Assembly (NCBI GenBank): GCA_963783865.1
Contig: CAWAPD010000001.1
Span: 1-64,000, forward strand
Direction: 5' to 3'
Length of the DNA: 64,000 nucleotides
Source: CAWAPD01 sp963783865
GTDB lineage: Bacteria > Actinomycetota > Thermoleophilia > UBA2241
Numbering within the stretch: position 1 is the stretch's first letter; every line of letters starts with the position of its first letter. The notes beneath the pieces are model-generated. The model worked only from the letters and a program-made list of their open reading frames with translations. It was not told the origin of the DNA and ran no database searches. The translations under genes and the position numbers were made by a program. Below are positions 27,036 through 35,855 of the stretch, piece after piece.

Positions 27036-29021
27036 GCGGGCTCGCCGCCCTCCTCGGCCGCGGTCGCCAGGACCGCGGCCGGCTGGCGGCGGGGCCACAG
27101 CGACACGCCGGCGCCGAACACCAGCAGCAGCGCGCCGATCCAGACGAACCGGATCAGCGGGAACAGGTCGAGCTGCAGGCGCAGGTGCTTGCTGGACTGG
27201 TCGAAGGGGTCCTGCACGACGACGAACAGGTCGCGCCCGAAGCCGCCCAGGATCGAGGCCTGCGCCACCGCGCCGGCCACCGGGTAGATGTCGCTGTGCG
27301 GCTCGACCGTGCCCACCAGCTTCCCGCCCTTGTAGACGTCGAACAGAGCATACGTCTGGGACGAGCCCTGGGGACCGCTGGCCGGCCGCATGCTCACGTA
27401 CTTGAGCGTGTAGCCGCCGATCGCCGCCGTCGCGCCGGGCTTGGCGGCGATGTAGGCCGAGGCCTCGGACTTGTAGACGTTGGAGCCGATCAGGCCGGCC
27501 ACGACCAGCACCATGCCGAAGTGGGCGACGAAGGCGGCCGAGCGGGTGCGCGAGCCGAACAGGGCGCGGCGCCAGCCGGCGCCGGCTCCGCCGGCGCCGG
27601 CGGCCCGCCGCGCCGTCGTCACGACGAACATGACCACGGCCGCGCCGGCCACGACGCACACGGTCAGCCCGATCATGCCGCCCACGCTGGAGCGGCCGGC
27701 GCCGGTCACGATCATGACGATCAACGCCACGGCGCCGGCCGCCAGCGGCCAGCGCACGTTCTTCCACACGGTCCGTCCCTCGGTCCGGCCCCACGAGAGC
27801 AGCGGGCAGAGGGCGAGGCCGCCCAGCACGACGACGCCGAGCGGCCGCGCGAACAGGTCGTAGGTGTGGGCGGCGATCGAGCGGCCGTCGCCGATCAGCG
27901 GTACGACCACGGTCGCGAACACGAGCGCGGCCGCGAACACGCTGAGCGTGACGTTGGTGGCGTAGTACAGGAAGTCGCGCGAGGCCAGCGACTCGAGTGG
28001 CAGCTCGCTCTCGAGCGTGCGCCAGCGCCACGCCAGCAGCCCGATCGTCACCGCCGCCACCGTGATCAGCAGGCCGGTCAGGATCCAGATCATCGTGGTG
28101 TTGCGCTCGAAGGCGTGCACCGAGGTGACGAGGCCGGTGCGCGTCGTCCAGGTGGCAAGGATCGTCAGCCAGAACGTGCCGCCGGCCAGGGCCACCGTCC
28201 AGTGCTTGAAGATGCCGCGCTTGCGATAGAGGTTCATCGAGTGCAGCAGCGCCGTGGCGGTGAGCCACGGGATCAGCGACGTGTTCTCGACCGGGTCCCA
28301 GCCCCAGTAGCCGCCCCACGACAGCACCGTGTACGCCCACCAGGCGCCGAGGCCGATGCCCAGCGACAGCATCGCCCAGCCGGCGATCGTCCACTTCTGG
28401 CTCAGCTCGACCCACTCGCGGTCGGCGCGGCCGAGCGAGCAGGGCCGAGACCGCGAAGGCGAACGGCACCGCCAGCCCGACGTAGCCGAGGAACAGCGAC
28501 GGCGGGTGCAGGACCATGGCCGGGTGCAGCAGCAGCGGGTTCAGGCCCATGCCGCCGCTGGAGGCGCCGGCCCCGACGAAGGGGTTCGACGCATGGTCGG
28601 CGACCAGCAGCACCGAGAAGAAGCCCGAGATGACCATCAGCACCATCACGGCGCCGCCGGTCAGGCGGTCGCTGCGCTCGATGTTGCGCAGGGCGATCAC
28701 GGTGGCGACGATCGCCAGGAACAGGAGCCAGAGCAGGAACGAGCCCTGCGCCCCGGCCCAGAAGCCGGCGACGCGGTAGAACAGCGACAACCCCGTGGCC
28801 GAGTTGTCGGCCACGTACTGGAACGAGAAGTCGCCGCGCACGAACGCCGAGAGCAGCACCGCGCTGGCCACGACCACCGAGAAGAAGAAGCCGTAGACGG
28901 CGAAGTACCCGTTGCGGATGAACTCGGCGCGGCGGGTGCGCACGCCGTAGGCGAGGAACACCACGCCGGCGAGCGAGAAGACGAGCGCTGAATAGAGAGC
29001 CAGACGGCCGAGGACGATCAA
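27032..29021 (-). CDS. ccmF: cytochrome c haem lyase subunit CcmF, one frameshift
   Basis: About 660 residues, many helices. The N-terminal part has VAGFWAGAQGSFLLWLLFLA and LLHPAMVLHPPSLFLGYVG; the C-terminal part has GGYWGWDPVENTSLIPWL, the WWD haem-binding motif, and TRTGLVTSVHAF. The frame changes near 28435, between SALLAR and REWVELSQKWTIAGW, in a GC-rich stretch. Attaches haem to apocytochrome c on the outside of the membrane. CcmG and CcmH are not in the window. Confidence 0.92.
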
Positions 29022-29031
29022 GCGGGGGCCT

Positions 29032-29478
29032 CTATGGAGTCGCCTGCGGGCTGGCGCTCTCCGCCTGCGTCTTGTACTTCGACGGGCACTTGGTCTGCAG
29101 CTGGTCGGCGTTCAGGGTGTGGGTCGCGGCGTCGTACGTGCCTACCACCACGACGAAGGTGCCGGCGGTGAAGGTCGCCGGCATCTGGCCCTTGTAGACG
29201 ACGTTGACGGTCGGAAGGCTCACCGCGCCGGCCGACGCCCACTGGTCCTGGGGCCGGTCCTCGCCGATCATGAAACTGGCGCCGCCGGCCGAGCGGCTGC
29301 CGGTGTCGACGACCTTGCCGCTGACCTTCACCGACTTGCCGTTCTCGGAAGAGGTGAGCTGGGCGACGTGCACGTAGGACGCGCTCTGCGCGAAGGTCAC
29401 GTAGATCAGCGCCCCGGCGAACGCGGCGACGATGACGACGGTGGCGATGATCAGACGGGTGCGGGCCTTCTTGTTCAC
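29032..29478 (-). CDS. ccmE: haem chaperone CcmE, cysteine (CxxxY) variant
   Basis: 148 residues. One N-terminal helix (LIIATVVIVAAFAGALIYVTF), then an OB-fold (SVKVSGKVVDTGS, VNVVYKGQMPATF, VVVVGTYDAATHTLNADQL). At the place where the usual CcmE has the haem-linking HxxxY, this one has C131-P-S-K-Y135, the CxxxY type known mainly from archaea and some anaerobes. First gene of the ccm-hem block. It has to work with the CcmC and CcmF encoded beside it. Confidence 0.88.
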   Translation of the reverse strand: MNKKARTRLIIATVVIVAAFAGALIYVTFAQSASYVHVAQLTSSENGKSVKVSGKVVDTGSRSAGGASFMIGEDRPQDQWASAGAVSLPTVNVVYKGQMPATFTAGTFVVVVGTYDAATHTLNADQLQTKCPSKYKTQAESASPQATP

Positions 29479-29685
29479 GCGCCATCACCTTTCCGGATGC
29501 GACGGGCGACCATTCTACCTTGCCGGAAACGACCGGACGTGTCGCCGCCCCACGGCTGCTGCGGCGACCGGATAAGAAGCTGACGATAGTGTAAACGCTG
29601 GGCGGGGCGGCGTCACTCCGAGGGGCGTTGCCTCGTGCGCGTCCTCACTTGGTCCCCGCGGCGGGGCTCCTCACCGGCCACCCAG

Positions 29686-29702
29686 TTGCAACTCGTTTGC
29701 AG
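29686..29702 (+). promoter_or_regulatory. Nur box upstream of the Fur-family gene
   Basis: TTGCAACTCGTTTGCAG: TTGCAA-N5-TTGCAG, one base from the TTGCAA-N5-TTGCAA consensus described for Streptomyces Nur. It ends 18 bases before the ATG, a position fit for autoregulation of nur and nikM. Confidence 0.7.
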
Positions 29703-29720
29703 AAACACTACCGTCGCAGC

Positions 29721-30167
29721 ATGCACCACGCTCGCCAGACCCTGAAGGACTCCGGCTACCGGCTCACGCCGCAGCGCACCCACATCTGGGAGGTCCTGCG
29801 CGAGCGCGGCGAGCACATGACGGCCGACGAGATCGCCCGCGCCGTGCAGGCCGACCTGCCGGACGTGAACGTCTCGACCGTGTACCGCACGCTCGACCTG
29901 CTGGTCAGGCTCGACCTCGTGACGCAGACCCGGCTGGGGGGCGCGACCTCGTTCTACGAGGTCGCGCCCAAGCCCGTGCACCACCACTGGGTCTGCGAGC
30001 GCTGCGGCCACGTCGGCCATCTCGAGGACGAGGCCTTCGGCCCCGTGCTGGCCGAGCTCGAGGCGCGCGAAGGGTTCGCGGCCACGCGCATCCGCGCGAC
30101 CGTCTTCGGCCTCTGCGCCGCCTGCCGGGAAGAAGCCGCCGCCGAGGGGCCCGATGCACATCCCTGA
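29721..30167 (+). CDS. nur: Fur-family regulator, probably nickel-responsive Nur
   Basis: 148 residues. Winged helix with TPQRTHIWEVL and VNVSTVYRTLDLLVRLDL (recognition helix); metal region HHHWVCERCGHVGHLED and the second structural zinc pair CAAC. The Nur box at 29686-29702 and the nickel/cobalt transporter M-component overlapping its 3' end by 14 bases argue for Nur rather than Fur or Zur. Expected action: with Ni bound, represses its own operon. Confidence 0.8.
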   Translation: MHHARQTLKDSGYRLTPQRTHIWEVLRERGEHMTADEIARAVQADLPDVNVSTVYRTLDLLVRLDLVTQTRLGGATSFYEVAPKPVHHHWVCERCGHVGHLEDEAFGPVLAELEAREGFAATRIRATVFGLCAACREEAAAEGPDAHP

Positions 30168-31185
30168 CGGGTACCTGGGTCCCGAGACGGTAGCGGTCGG
30201 CTGGGCGGCCTGCGCGCCGGCCTGGTACCTCGCCGGCCGGCGCGCGCGCGTCAAGCTGACCGAGGCCAAGTCGGTGCCGGTGCTGGCCGCCGGCGCCGCC
30301 TTCAGCTTCCTCGTGATGATGCTGAACGTGCCGGTGTTCGGGGGCACCACGGCCCATGCCGTCGGCGCGACGCTGATCGCGATCATCGCCGGGCCGGAGA
30401 TCGCCATCCTCGCGGTCACGGCGGCACTGGTCATCCAGGCCGTGCTGTTCGCCGACGGCGGCGTGCTGACGATCGGCGTCAACTGCTTCAACATGGCCGT
30501 CGTCATGCCGCTCACCGGCTACGCCGTCTACCGGCTGGTGGCCGGCGCCAGCCCGTTGCGCGCGACGCGGCGGCTGGTCGCCGCCGGCCTGGGCGCCTAC
30601 GCGGGGATCGTCGCCGCCGCCACGCTCGTCGGCGTCGAGCTGGGCATCCAGCCGGCCCTGCACACGGTGAACGGCGCCCCCGAGTACGCCCCCTACAGCC
30701 TGGGCACGGCCCTCACCGCCATGGTCGGCTCCCATGCCCTGATCGTGGGCCCGATCGAGGCGGCGTTCACCGTCAGCGTGTTCGCGTTCCTGTCGCGGAC
30801 GAGCCCCCAGCTCTTCGCCGCCGCCGGCGACCGTGCCGGCCTGCGGCTGCGCGCGCTGTACGGCGTGGTCGCGCTGCTGGTCGTGGCCGTGCCCCTCGGC
30901 CTGCTCGCCACCGGCACGGCCTGGGGCGAGTGGGGAGCCGGCGAGATCGGCGCGCGGGTCGGCTACGTGCCGCACGGTCTCGCGCGCTTCGGCGACCTGT
31001 GGTCCGGGATCGTCCCCGACTACGCGCTGCCGGGTCACGGCGGCGGGGTCTGGGGCGTGGTCGGCTACGTGCTCTCGGCGCTGATCGGCGTGGCGCTGCT
31101 GGCGGCGGCGGCGTGGGCGCTGTCGCGCCTGCTCCGCCGCCGGCGCGGGGCCACGACAGGGGACTCCACCCACCGCGCGGCGTAA
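30154..31185 (+). CDS. nikM: ECF nickel/cobalt transporter M-component (CbiM/NikM) with CbiN-like C-terminus
   Basis: 343 residues, about eight helices. The N-terminus MHIPDGYLG contains the metal-binding Met-His that becomes exposed after processing of the initiator region in CbiM/NikM; GVNCFNMAVVMPLTGY and SHALIVGPIEAAFT are family motifs. The last ~110 residues (ALYGVVALLVVAVPLGLLATG ... VGYVLSALIGVALLAAAAWAL) look like a fused CbiN/NikN. The T and A components are not in the window, so it must pair with proteins encoded elsewhere. Context with nur favours nickel. Confidence 0.88.
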   Translation: MHIPDGYLGPETVAVGWAACAPAWYLAGRRARVKLTEAKSVPVLAAGAAFSFLVMMLNVPVFGGTTAHAVGATLIAIIAGPEIAILAVTAALVIQAVLFADGGVLTIGVNCFNMAVVMPLTGYAVYRLVAGASPLRATRRLVAAGLGAYAGIVAAATLVGVELGIQPALHTVNGAPEYAPYSLGTALTAMVGSHALIVGPIEAAFTVSVFAFLSRTSPQLFAAAGDRAGLRLRALYGVVALLVVAVPLGLLATGTAWGEWGAGEIGARVGYVPHGLARFGDLWSGIVPDYALPGHGGGVWGVVGYVLSALIGVALLAAAAWALSRLLRRRRGATTGDSTHRAA

Positions 31186-31222
31186 GATACCGGCGTCATC
31201 CTCGCGCCGAAGGAGTGCGGCC

Positions 31223-31801
31223 ATGCAAGCCAGCATCTGCGCCGACGTCATCTGGGCCCCCAGCCTCGACGATCCCACCGAGCTCGTCCCCACCCTCGGC
31301 GAAGCCGCGCGGCTCCTCAACGCGGCCTTCCGTCCGGCGCTCAGCGCGCCGTTCACCGTCGACTACGGCGAGGAGATGCGCGGCGCCCTGAGCGACCCGG
31401 TCCAGGCGCCGCTCTGCGTGAGCCTGCTGCGCGAGACGCTGGCGCCGGTGCCGGTGCGCGTGGGGGTCGGCTTCGACACTCCGGCTCACGATGCGCTCGC
31501 CCGCGCGCGCCGCGAGGACCGGCTCGTGTGCTACGAGGGGAGCGGCGACGCCGGCGACCTGCTGCTGAACGCCTTCAGCCTGTTCGTCGACCCGCTGCTG
31601 CGCGAGCGCACCGAGGAGCAGTGGCGGGCGGTGGCGGCGATGCGGGCCAGCGGCGTGGAGCGGGCGGCGGCCGAGCGGCTCGGCGTCGGTGAAGAGGAGC
31701 TGGCGGCGACCCTCGAGGCCGGCCACTGGCACGAGATCGAGCAGGCCGACGCCGCGGTGGCGGCGTACCTCAGCGCCCTGGTGATGCCGGCCGAGCTGTA
31801 G
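31223..31801 (+). CDS. SatD-family protein with C-terminal HTH
   Basis: 192 residues resembling SatD: SICADVIWAPS at the start (normally D-I-V-G-S-R), VRVGVGFDTPAHDALARARRED in the middle, LLLNAFSLFVDPLLRERTEEQW, and a final GVERAAAERLGVGEEELAATLEAG helix-turn-helix. The biochemical role of SatD is not established. Follows nikM by 37 bases and may belong to its transcript. Resemblance is by pattern, so moderate confidence. Confidence 0.55.
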   Translation: MQASICADVIWAPSLDDPTELVPTLGEAARLLNAAFRPALSAPFTVDYGEEMRGALSDPVQAPLCVSLLRETLAPVPVRVGVGFDTPAHDALARARREDRLVCYEGSGDAGDLLLNAFSLFVDPLLRERTEEQWRAVAAMRASGVERAAAERLGVGEEELAATLEAGHWHEIEQADAAVAAYLSALVMPAEL

Positions 31802-31804
31802 GCC

Positions 31805-32320
31805 CTACGCCTCGTCGGGCCGCGCGCAGTCGCCGCCCAGGTCGGCAAGCTTCTCGAGCGCATGCGGCAGCGCCTCGCGTACCACTTCGAACTGCTCCTT
31901 GCAGGCCGTGGGGCTGCCGGGGAAGTTGATGATCAGCGTCGAGCCGCGCAGGCCGCTGACGGCGCGCGACAGCATCGCGCGCGGCGTCTTGGACAGCGAG
32001 GCGGCGCGCATCGCCTCGGCGATGCCGGGCGCCTCGCGGTCCAGGGCGGCGCGCGTCGCCTCGGGGGTGACGTCCCGCGACGTGAAGCCGGTGCCGCCGC
32101 TCGTCAGCACGAGGTTGGCCGTCGTGCGGTCGGCGTAGTGCACGAGCTTCTCGGTGATGAGGTTGACCTCGTCGGGCAGCATGACGCGCTCCACGTACTC
32201 GGCCCCCATCCCGGTCAGCAGTTCCTCCAGCGCGGCTCCGCTGGCGTCCTCGCGGTCGCCCGAGAAGCCGGAGTCGGAGACGGTGATGACCACCGCTCTT
32301 ATCGGCGCCAGACCCTCCAC
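31805..32320 (-). CDS. mog: molybdopterin adenylyltransferase / MoaB-like protein
   Basis: 171 residues with the MoCF-biosynthesis fold: VVITVSDSGFSGDREDASG, LVLTSGGTGFTSRDVTPEA, and LIINFPGSPTACKEQFE. It binds molybdopterin and adenylates it before metal insertion. Last gene of the moaA-moaC-MOSC-mog run. Confidence 0.88.
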   Translation of the reverse strand: MEGLAPIRAVVITVSDSGFSGDREDASGAALEELLTGMGAEYVERVMLPDEVNLITEKLVHYADRTTANLVLTSGGTGFTSRDVTPEATRAALDREAPGIAEAMRAASLSKTPRAMLSRAVSGLRGSTLIINFPGSPTACKEQFEVVREALPHALEKLADLGGDCARPDEA

Positions 32321-32327
32321 GCTCCGC

Positions 32328-32795
32328 TCACCTCCCTTGTGGGGCCGGCTGCGGGCGGGCGACGACGACGATGTCGTCGCCCGCCCGCAGCGGTCCGCCC
32401 TCGATGACCCGGGCGAAGATGCCCTCGCGCGGCATCACGCAGTCGCCCGCCTGACGGTAGATCTCGCAGCGGTCGTGGCAGACCTTGCCGATCTGGGTCA
32501 CCTCGACCAGGCACCGGCCGAGCTGCAGCCGCGTGCCGATCGGCAGCTCGGCCACGGCCACGCCGCTGGTGGTGACGTTCTCGGCGAAGTCGCCGGGACC
32601 CACGTCGAGCCCTTTGTCGCGCATCGTCTGGATGCTCTCCACGGCCAGCAGGCTCACCTGCCGGTGCCACTCGCCGGCGTGGCCGTCGCCTTCGAGGCCG
32701 TGCTCGGGAACGAGGACGACCTCGGCCTGGGGCGCCTTGCGCATGCCGGCCGCCGGGGCGAGGTTCACCGAGACGATCGAGCCGTGGTCGCTCAT
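32328..32795 (-). CDS. MOSC-domain protein
   Basis: 155 residues. GLEGDGHAGEWHRQVSLL opens the beta-barrel, and IGKVCHDRCEIYRQAGDCVMPREGIFARV contains the conserved cysteine that in MOSC sulphur carriers bears a persulphide. Members deliver sulphur to, or use, molybdenum cofactor. Sits between moaC and mog, so sulphuration of Mo/W cofactor or detoxification of N-hydroxylated bases are the likely jobs. Confidence 0.85.
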   Translation of the reverse strand: MSDHGSIVSVNLAPAAGMRKAPQAEVVLVPEHGLEGDGHAGEWHRQVSLLAVESIQTMRDKGLDVGPGDFAENVTTSGVAVAELPIGTRLQLGRCLVEVTQIGKVCHDRCEIYRQAGDCVMPREGIFARVIEGGPLRAGDDIVVVARPQPAPQGR

Positions 32796-32809
32796 GGCGG
32801 GCGCGGCGC

Positions 32810-33310
32810 TCACGAGCGGCGCTCGCCGGCGCCCGGCGAGCGCCGCCACTCCCCGCTGCGCCCGCCCGACTTCTCGAGCAGCCGCACCGGTCCGATCTCC
32901 ATGCCGCGGTCGACGGCCTTGCACATGTCGTAGACGGTGAGCGCCGCCACCGACGCCGCCACCAGGGCCTCCATCTCCACGCCGGTGCGCCCCGTGAGGC
33001 GCATCTCCGAGGTGACGCGCAGGCCCGGCAACTCGGGCTCGGCGGCGATCTCGACGCCGGCGAACGACAGCGACAGCGGGTGGCAGAGCGGCACCAGCTC
33101 GTGCGTGCGCTTGGCGGCCATCACGCCGGCCAGGCGGGCGACGCCGATGACGTCGCCCTTGGGCACGGCGCCGTCGGCGATCATGGCCAGGGTCTCCGGC
33201 GCCATCGTCACGACGGCCTCGGCCACCGCGCGGCGCTCGGTCTCGGGCTTGCCGCCGACGTCGACCATCCGGGCCCGGCCCTGCTCGTCGATGTGGCTGA
33301 GCTCGCTCAC
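32810..33310 (-). CDS. moaC: cyclic pyranopterin monophosphate synthase MoaC
   Basis: 166 residues. ARMVDVGGKPETERRAVAEA, AAKRTHELVPLCHPLSLSF, TGRTGVEMEALVAASVAALTVYDMCKAVDRGM: all conserved MoaC motifs, including the catalytic KAVD lysine. Converts the MoaA product into cPMP. Confidence 0.95.
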   Translation of the reverse strand: MSELSHIDEQGRARMVDVGGKPETERRAVAEAVVTMAPETLAMIADGAVPKGDVIGVARLAGVMAAKRTHELVPLCHPLSLSFAGVEIAAEPELPGLRVTSEMRLTGRTGVEMEALVAASVAALTVYDMCKAVDRGMEIGPVRLLEKSGGRSGEWRRSPGAGERRS

Positions 33311-33319
33311 GGCGCGATT

Positions 33320-34279
33320 CTACCCCCCGATCTCGCTCATGGAGCGGCCGTTGGCCAGGACCTCGACGCAGCGGTCGAAGTTCTTGTCGGCGATGGCGGC
33401 CGCGATCGTGGCGGCCAGCTCGGGCCGCCCGATGAGCGGCCGCACGTCGACCTCGCGCCCCGAGAAGAGGCAGTTCTTGAGCCGGCCGTCGGCCGTCAGG
33501 CGCAGCCGGTTGCAGGTGTCGCAGAAGTGGTCCGACACGCCGGCGATGAAGCCGATCGTGGCCGCGGCGCCGGGCACCCGGTAGTACCTCGCCGGCCCGT
33601 GGCCGAGCGGCCCGTCCCCGTCGACCGGCTCGAGCTCGAAGGCGGCGCGCAGGCGCTCGAGCATCAGCATCGCCGGCACGAACTCGCCCTCGGGCGTGAG
33701 CCTCCGGTCGAGCGGCATGTACTCGATGAAGCGCACGTGCACCCCGCGCTCGCGCGTGAGGGCGACGAACGCCTCGACCTCGTCCTCGATCCCGGCCAGC
33801 AGCACGGCGTTGACCTTGACCGGGGCGAAGCCGGCGGCGATGGCGGCGTCGAGGCCGGCCAGGGCGTCGGCCAGCCGGCCGCCGCGGGTGATCCGCGCGT
33901 ACCGGGCGGTGTCGAGGCTGTCGATGCTGATGTTGACGCGGTGCAGGCCGGCGGCGCGCAGGCCGGCCGCGTGGGCGGGCAGCAGGATGCCGTTCGTCGT
34001 CAGGGACAGATCGGCGAGCCCCTGGAGCGCCGCCAGCGCGGCGATGAACTCGACGCAGCCCTTGCGCACGAGGGGCTCGCCTCCCGTCAGCCGGACCCGG
34101 CTGATCCCCACGTCGATCGCCGCCCGCGTGAAGGCGAGCAGCTCCTCGTACGACAGGATGTCGGCGTGGGTGCGCGGCGGCACGCCCTCGGGGGGCATGC
34201 AGTAGACGCAGCGGAAGTTGCACCGGTCGGTGATCGAGAGGCGCAGGTAGTCGACGCGGCGATGCGGGACGGAGGTCAC
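33320..34279 (-). CDS. moaA: GTP 3',8-cyclase MoaA (radical SAM)
   Basis: 319 residues. The N-terminal cluster motif is C20NFRC24VYC27; the C-terminal substrate-binding cluster uses CDTC and a later Cys in LKNCLFSG. It ends in Gly-Gly, the essential C-terminal tail. First enzyme of molybdopterin synthesis. Confidence 0.95.
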   Translation of the reverse strand: MTSVPHRRVDYLRLSITDRCNFRCVYCMPPEGVPPRTHADILSYEELLAFTRAAIDVGISRVRLTGGEPLVRKGCVEFIAALAALQGLADLSLTTNGILLPAHAAGLRAAGLHRVNISIDSLDTARYARITRGGRLADALAGLDAAIAAGFAPVKVNAVLLAGIEDEVEAFVALTRERGVHVRFIEYMPLDRRLTPEGEFVPAMLMLERLRAAFELEPVDGDGPLGHGPARYYRVPGAAATIGFIAGVSDHFCDTCNRLRLTADGRLKNCLFSGREVDVRPLIGRPELAATIAAAIADKNFDRCVEVLANGRSMSEIGG

Positions 34280-34338
34280 GCATCAAGTGTAGCGCGGACG
34301 GGACACAAGCGTCAGCTGTGCCCCCCTCGCGCGCGAAA

Positions 34339-34371
34339 GGGGCGGGGCGGCGCGCAGCGCCGCCCCGCCCC
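34339..34371 (-). terminator. GC-hairpin terminator of the molbindin gene
   Basis: 15-bp stem (34339-34353 with 34357-34371), loop GCA, between mop and moaA on the minus strand; no U-tract. Confidence 0.7.
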
Positions 34372-34380
34372 CCGAAAGCC

Positions 34381-34584
34381 CTACTTGAGCACCATGACCT
34401 CGGTCGCCTTGATGACGGCGCTGACGGCGTCGCCCTCCTTGATGCCCATCGCCTCGACCGAGCCTCTCGTGATGGCGGCGACCACGTCGTTGCCGCCGAC
34501 GTCGATGACCACCTCGGCCATCACGGTGCCGAGAGTGACGAACTTGACCGTGCCCTTGAGCTGGTTGCGTGCGCTCAGCGCCAT
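34381..34584 (-). CDS. mop: molbindin (Mop/TOBE domain molybdate/tungstate-binding protein)
   Basis: 67 residues, one Mop domain: MALSARNQLKGTV, AEVVIDVGGNDVVAAIT, SVEAMGIKEGDAVSAVIKATEVMV. Stand-alone Mop proteins assemble into hexamers that store molybdate or tungstate. Its upstream region contains a sequence also found before tupA, suggesting shared metal control. Confidence 0.92.
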   Translation of the reverse strand: MALSARNQLKGTVKFVTLGTVMAEVVIDVGGNDVVAAITRGSVEAMGIKEGDAVSAVIKATEVMVLK

Positions 34585-34669
34585 AGTGCCCCTCTTCGTC
34601 GCCTGCCGATCGTCCCCTGGAACCTACCACCCGATGGGCATGACCAAATCCGTTGGAGGGGGCGCCGTA

Positions 34670-34690
34670 CCCTAAGCTATACTTAAACGG
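34670..34690 (-). promoter_or_regulatory. candidate Mo/W operator upstream of mop
   Basis: On the minus strand CCGTTTAAG... begins 106 bases before the mop start, with an inverted repeat TAAG-N5-CTTA at 34673-34685. A similar site lies before tupA (39331-39350). It is also close to the start of the divergent secreted-protein gene, where TATACT could be a -10 element. Confidence 0.35.
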
Positions 34691-34726
34691 CGCAGCCCCT
34701 GGCGATCCCGGCAACAATCGAGCCAC

Positions 34727-35824
34727 ATGATCGGATCTCTCATCACCCCAAGGATCAGTCGGATCGCGACGTCGTCGAGCGTCGTCCTCCTGGTCGCGGC
34801 CTCGCTTCTCCTCATCGCCCCCCCGGCACGGGCTGCCGGAGGGCAAGAGTCGTCCGTGGGGGTCCCCGGCACGCCGTTCGCGTTCCAGAGCCTCGATCCG
34901 CCCCTGGCCGTCGTCACGGAGGGGATCGACGACCAGGTCGTCACCTTTGACGTGCCCGACCAGCCCGTCGGCGGCGACGTGACGGCCGTCGCCGTGACCC
35001 AGCCCATCGACTTCGGGGCCCTGTGGTCGCCGATCGACAAGGAGTTCCTCGCCGTGCGCTGGCGCGTATCTGGGGCCGGGAACTGGGACCTCTACCTCAC
35101 CTATCGCTTCGCGGACAGCAGCGCGTTCGGGCCGCTCACGGGTGCGAGGATCGTGCGGACCGACGCCGGCGCGACGACGTGGCAAGCCCTCTTCCCCAAG
35201 CTCCAGCACGCCCGATCGCTCCAGCTCAGCGTCAAGTTCGCCGCGTTCGGCGCCCTGCTGACTCCCGGCCGGCTCGAGGACCTCACGATCGTCTATCGCA
35301 AGTGGGTCAAGCCGCCGCCCGGCGGCAGCGACAGCGGCGGCGACACCAAGAACCACGACCACACGTCCGGCACCGGCGGCGGCACCGGCTCTGGCACCTA
35401 CGCGTTCCCTTCGGGAAGCGGCAGCGGCTCGGGTGGGTCGGGGTACGGCTCGGGCGGGTCGGGGTCCGGCGGGTCGGGGTCCGGCGGGGGGACGGGCGCG
35501 GGCGGCGGTCCCGGTCAGTCGGCGTCGAGCGCCGGCGCGACATCGTCGGGCCAGCTGACCGTGCCGGCTGCGGTGGTCCCGGTCTCGGGGGTCGCCGCCA
35601 TCACCGGCCAGCGGCTCGACCTGACGGCTTCGAACGACGGTACGGGGTCGGAGTCGGGTGACGCGGGCTGGGGCGGCACGGCGAGGAGCATCCGGTCCCA
35701 CGGCTCGGCCCTGGCCGTCCTCGTCGCGGCGGCCGTGGTCGGGCTCGTCGCCGTCATCGTGCTGCCCGGCGTGATGACCTCGCGCCGGCTCCGCCGCCTG
35801 CGCCGGTTCGACGACACGCTCTAG
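34727..35824 (+). CDS. secreted or surface-anchored protein with Gly/Ser-rich linker
   Basis: 365 residues, unrecognised. A signal peptide (about residues 1-36, ending PPARA) is followed by a beta-rich domain of ~160 residues (FDVPDQPVGGDVTAVAVTQ, WRVSGAGNWDLYLTYRF), a proline/His stretch, a Gly/Ser repeat region of ~70 residues encoded by 35360-35520, and near the end one membrane helix (ALAVLVAAAVVGLVAVIVLPG) with an arginine-rich cytoplasmic tail (RRLRRLRR). This is the layout of a wall-spanning surface protein. Transcribed away from mop; a role in metal uptake is possible only by location. Confidence 0.6.
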   Translation: MIGSLITPRISRIATSSSVVLLVAASLLLIAPPARAAGGQESSVGVPGTPFAFQSLDPPLAVVTEGIDDQVVTFDVPDQPVGGDVTAVAVTQPIDFGALWSPIDKEFLAVRWRVSGAGNWDLYLTYRFADSSAFGPLTGARIVRTDAGATTWQALFPKLQHARSLQLSVKFAAFGALLTPGRLEDLTIVYRKWVKPPPGGSDSGGDTKNHDHTSGTGGGTGSGTYAFPSGSGSGSGGSGYGSGGSGSGGSGSGGGTGAGGGPGQSASSAGATSSGQLTVPAAVVPVSGVAAITGQRLDLTASNDGTGSESGDAGWGGTARSIRSHGSALAVLVAAAVVGLVAVIVLPGVMTSRRLRRLRRFDDTL

Positions 35825-35855
35825 GGACCTGCCGGCGCGGCCTCGCGCCCACGCC

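Noticed and set aside
34280..34340. Possible molybdenum-cofactor riboswitch before moaA
   Set aside because: Only about 100 bases separate mop and moaA and they are filled by a simple terminator hairpin; no room or pattern for the riboswitch.
35360..35520. Short tandem repeats GGGTCGGGGTCCGGC
   Set aside because: They encode a Gly/Ser linker in frame; no spacer structure or mobility signs, so not a CRISPR or VNTR of separate interest.
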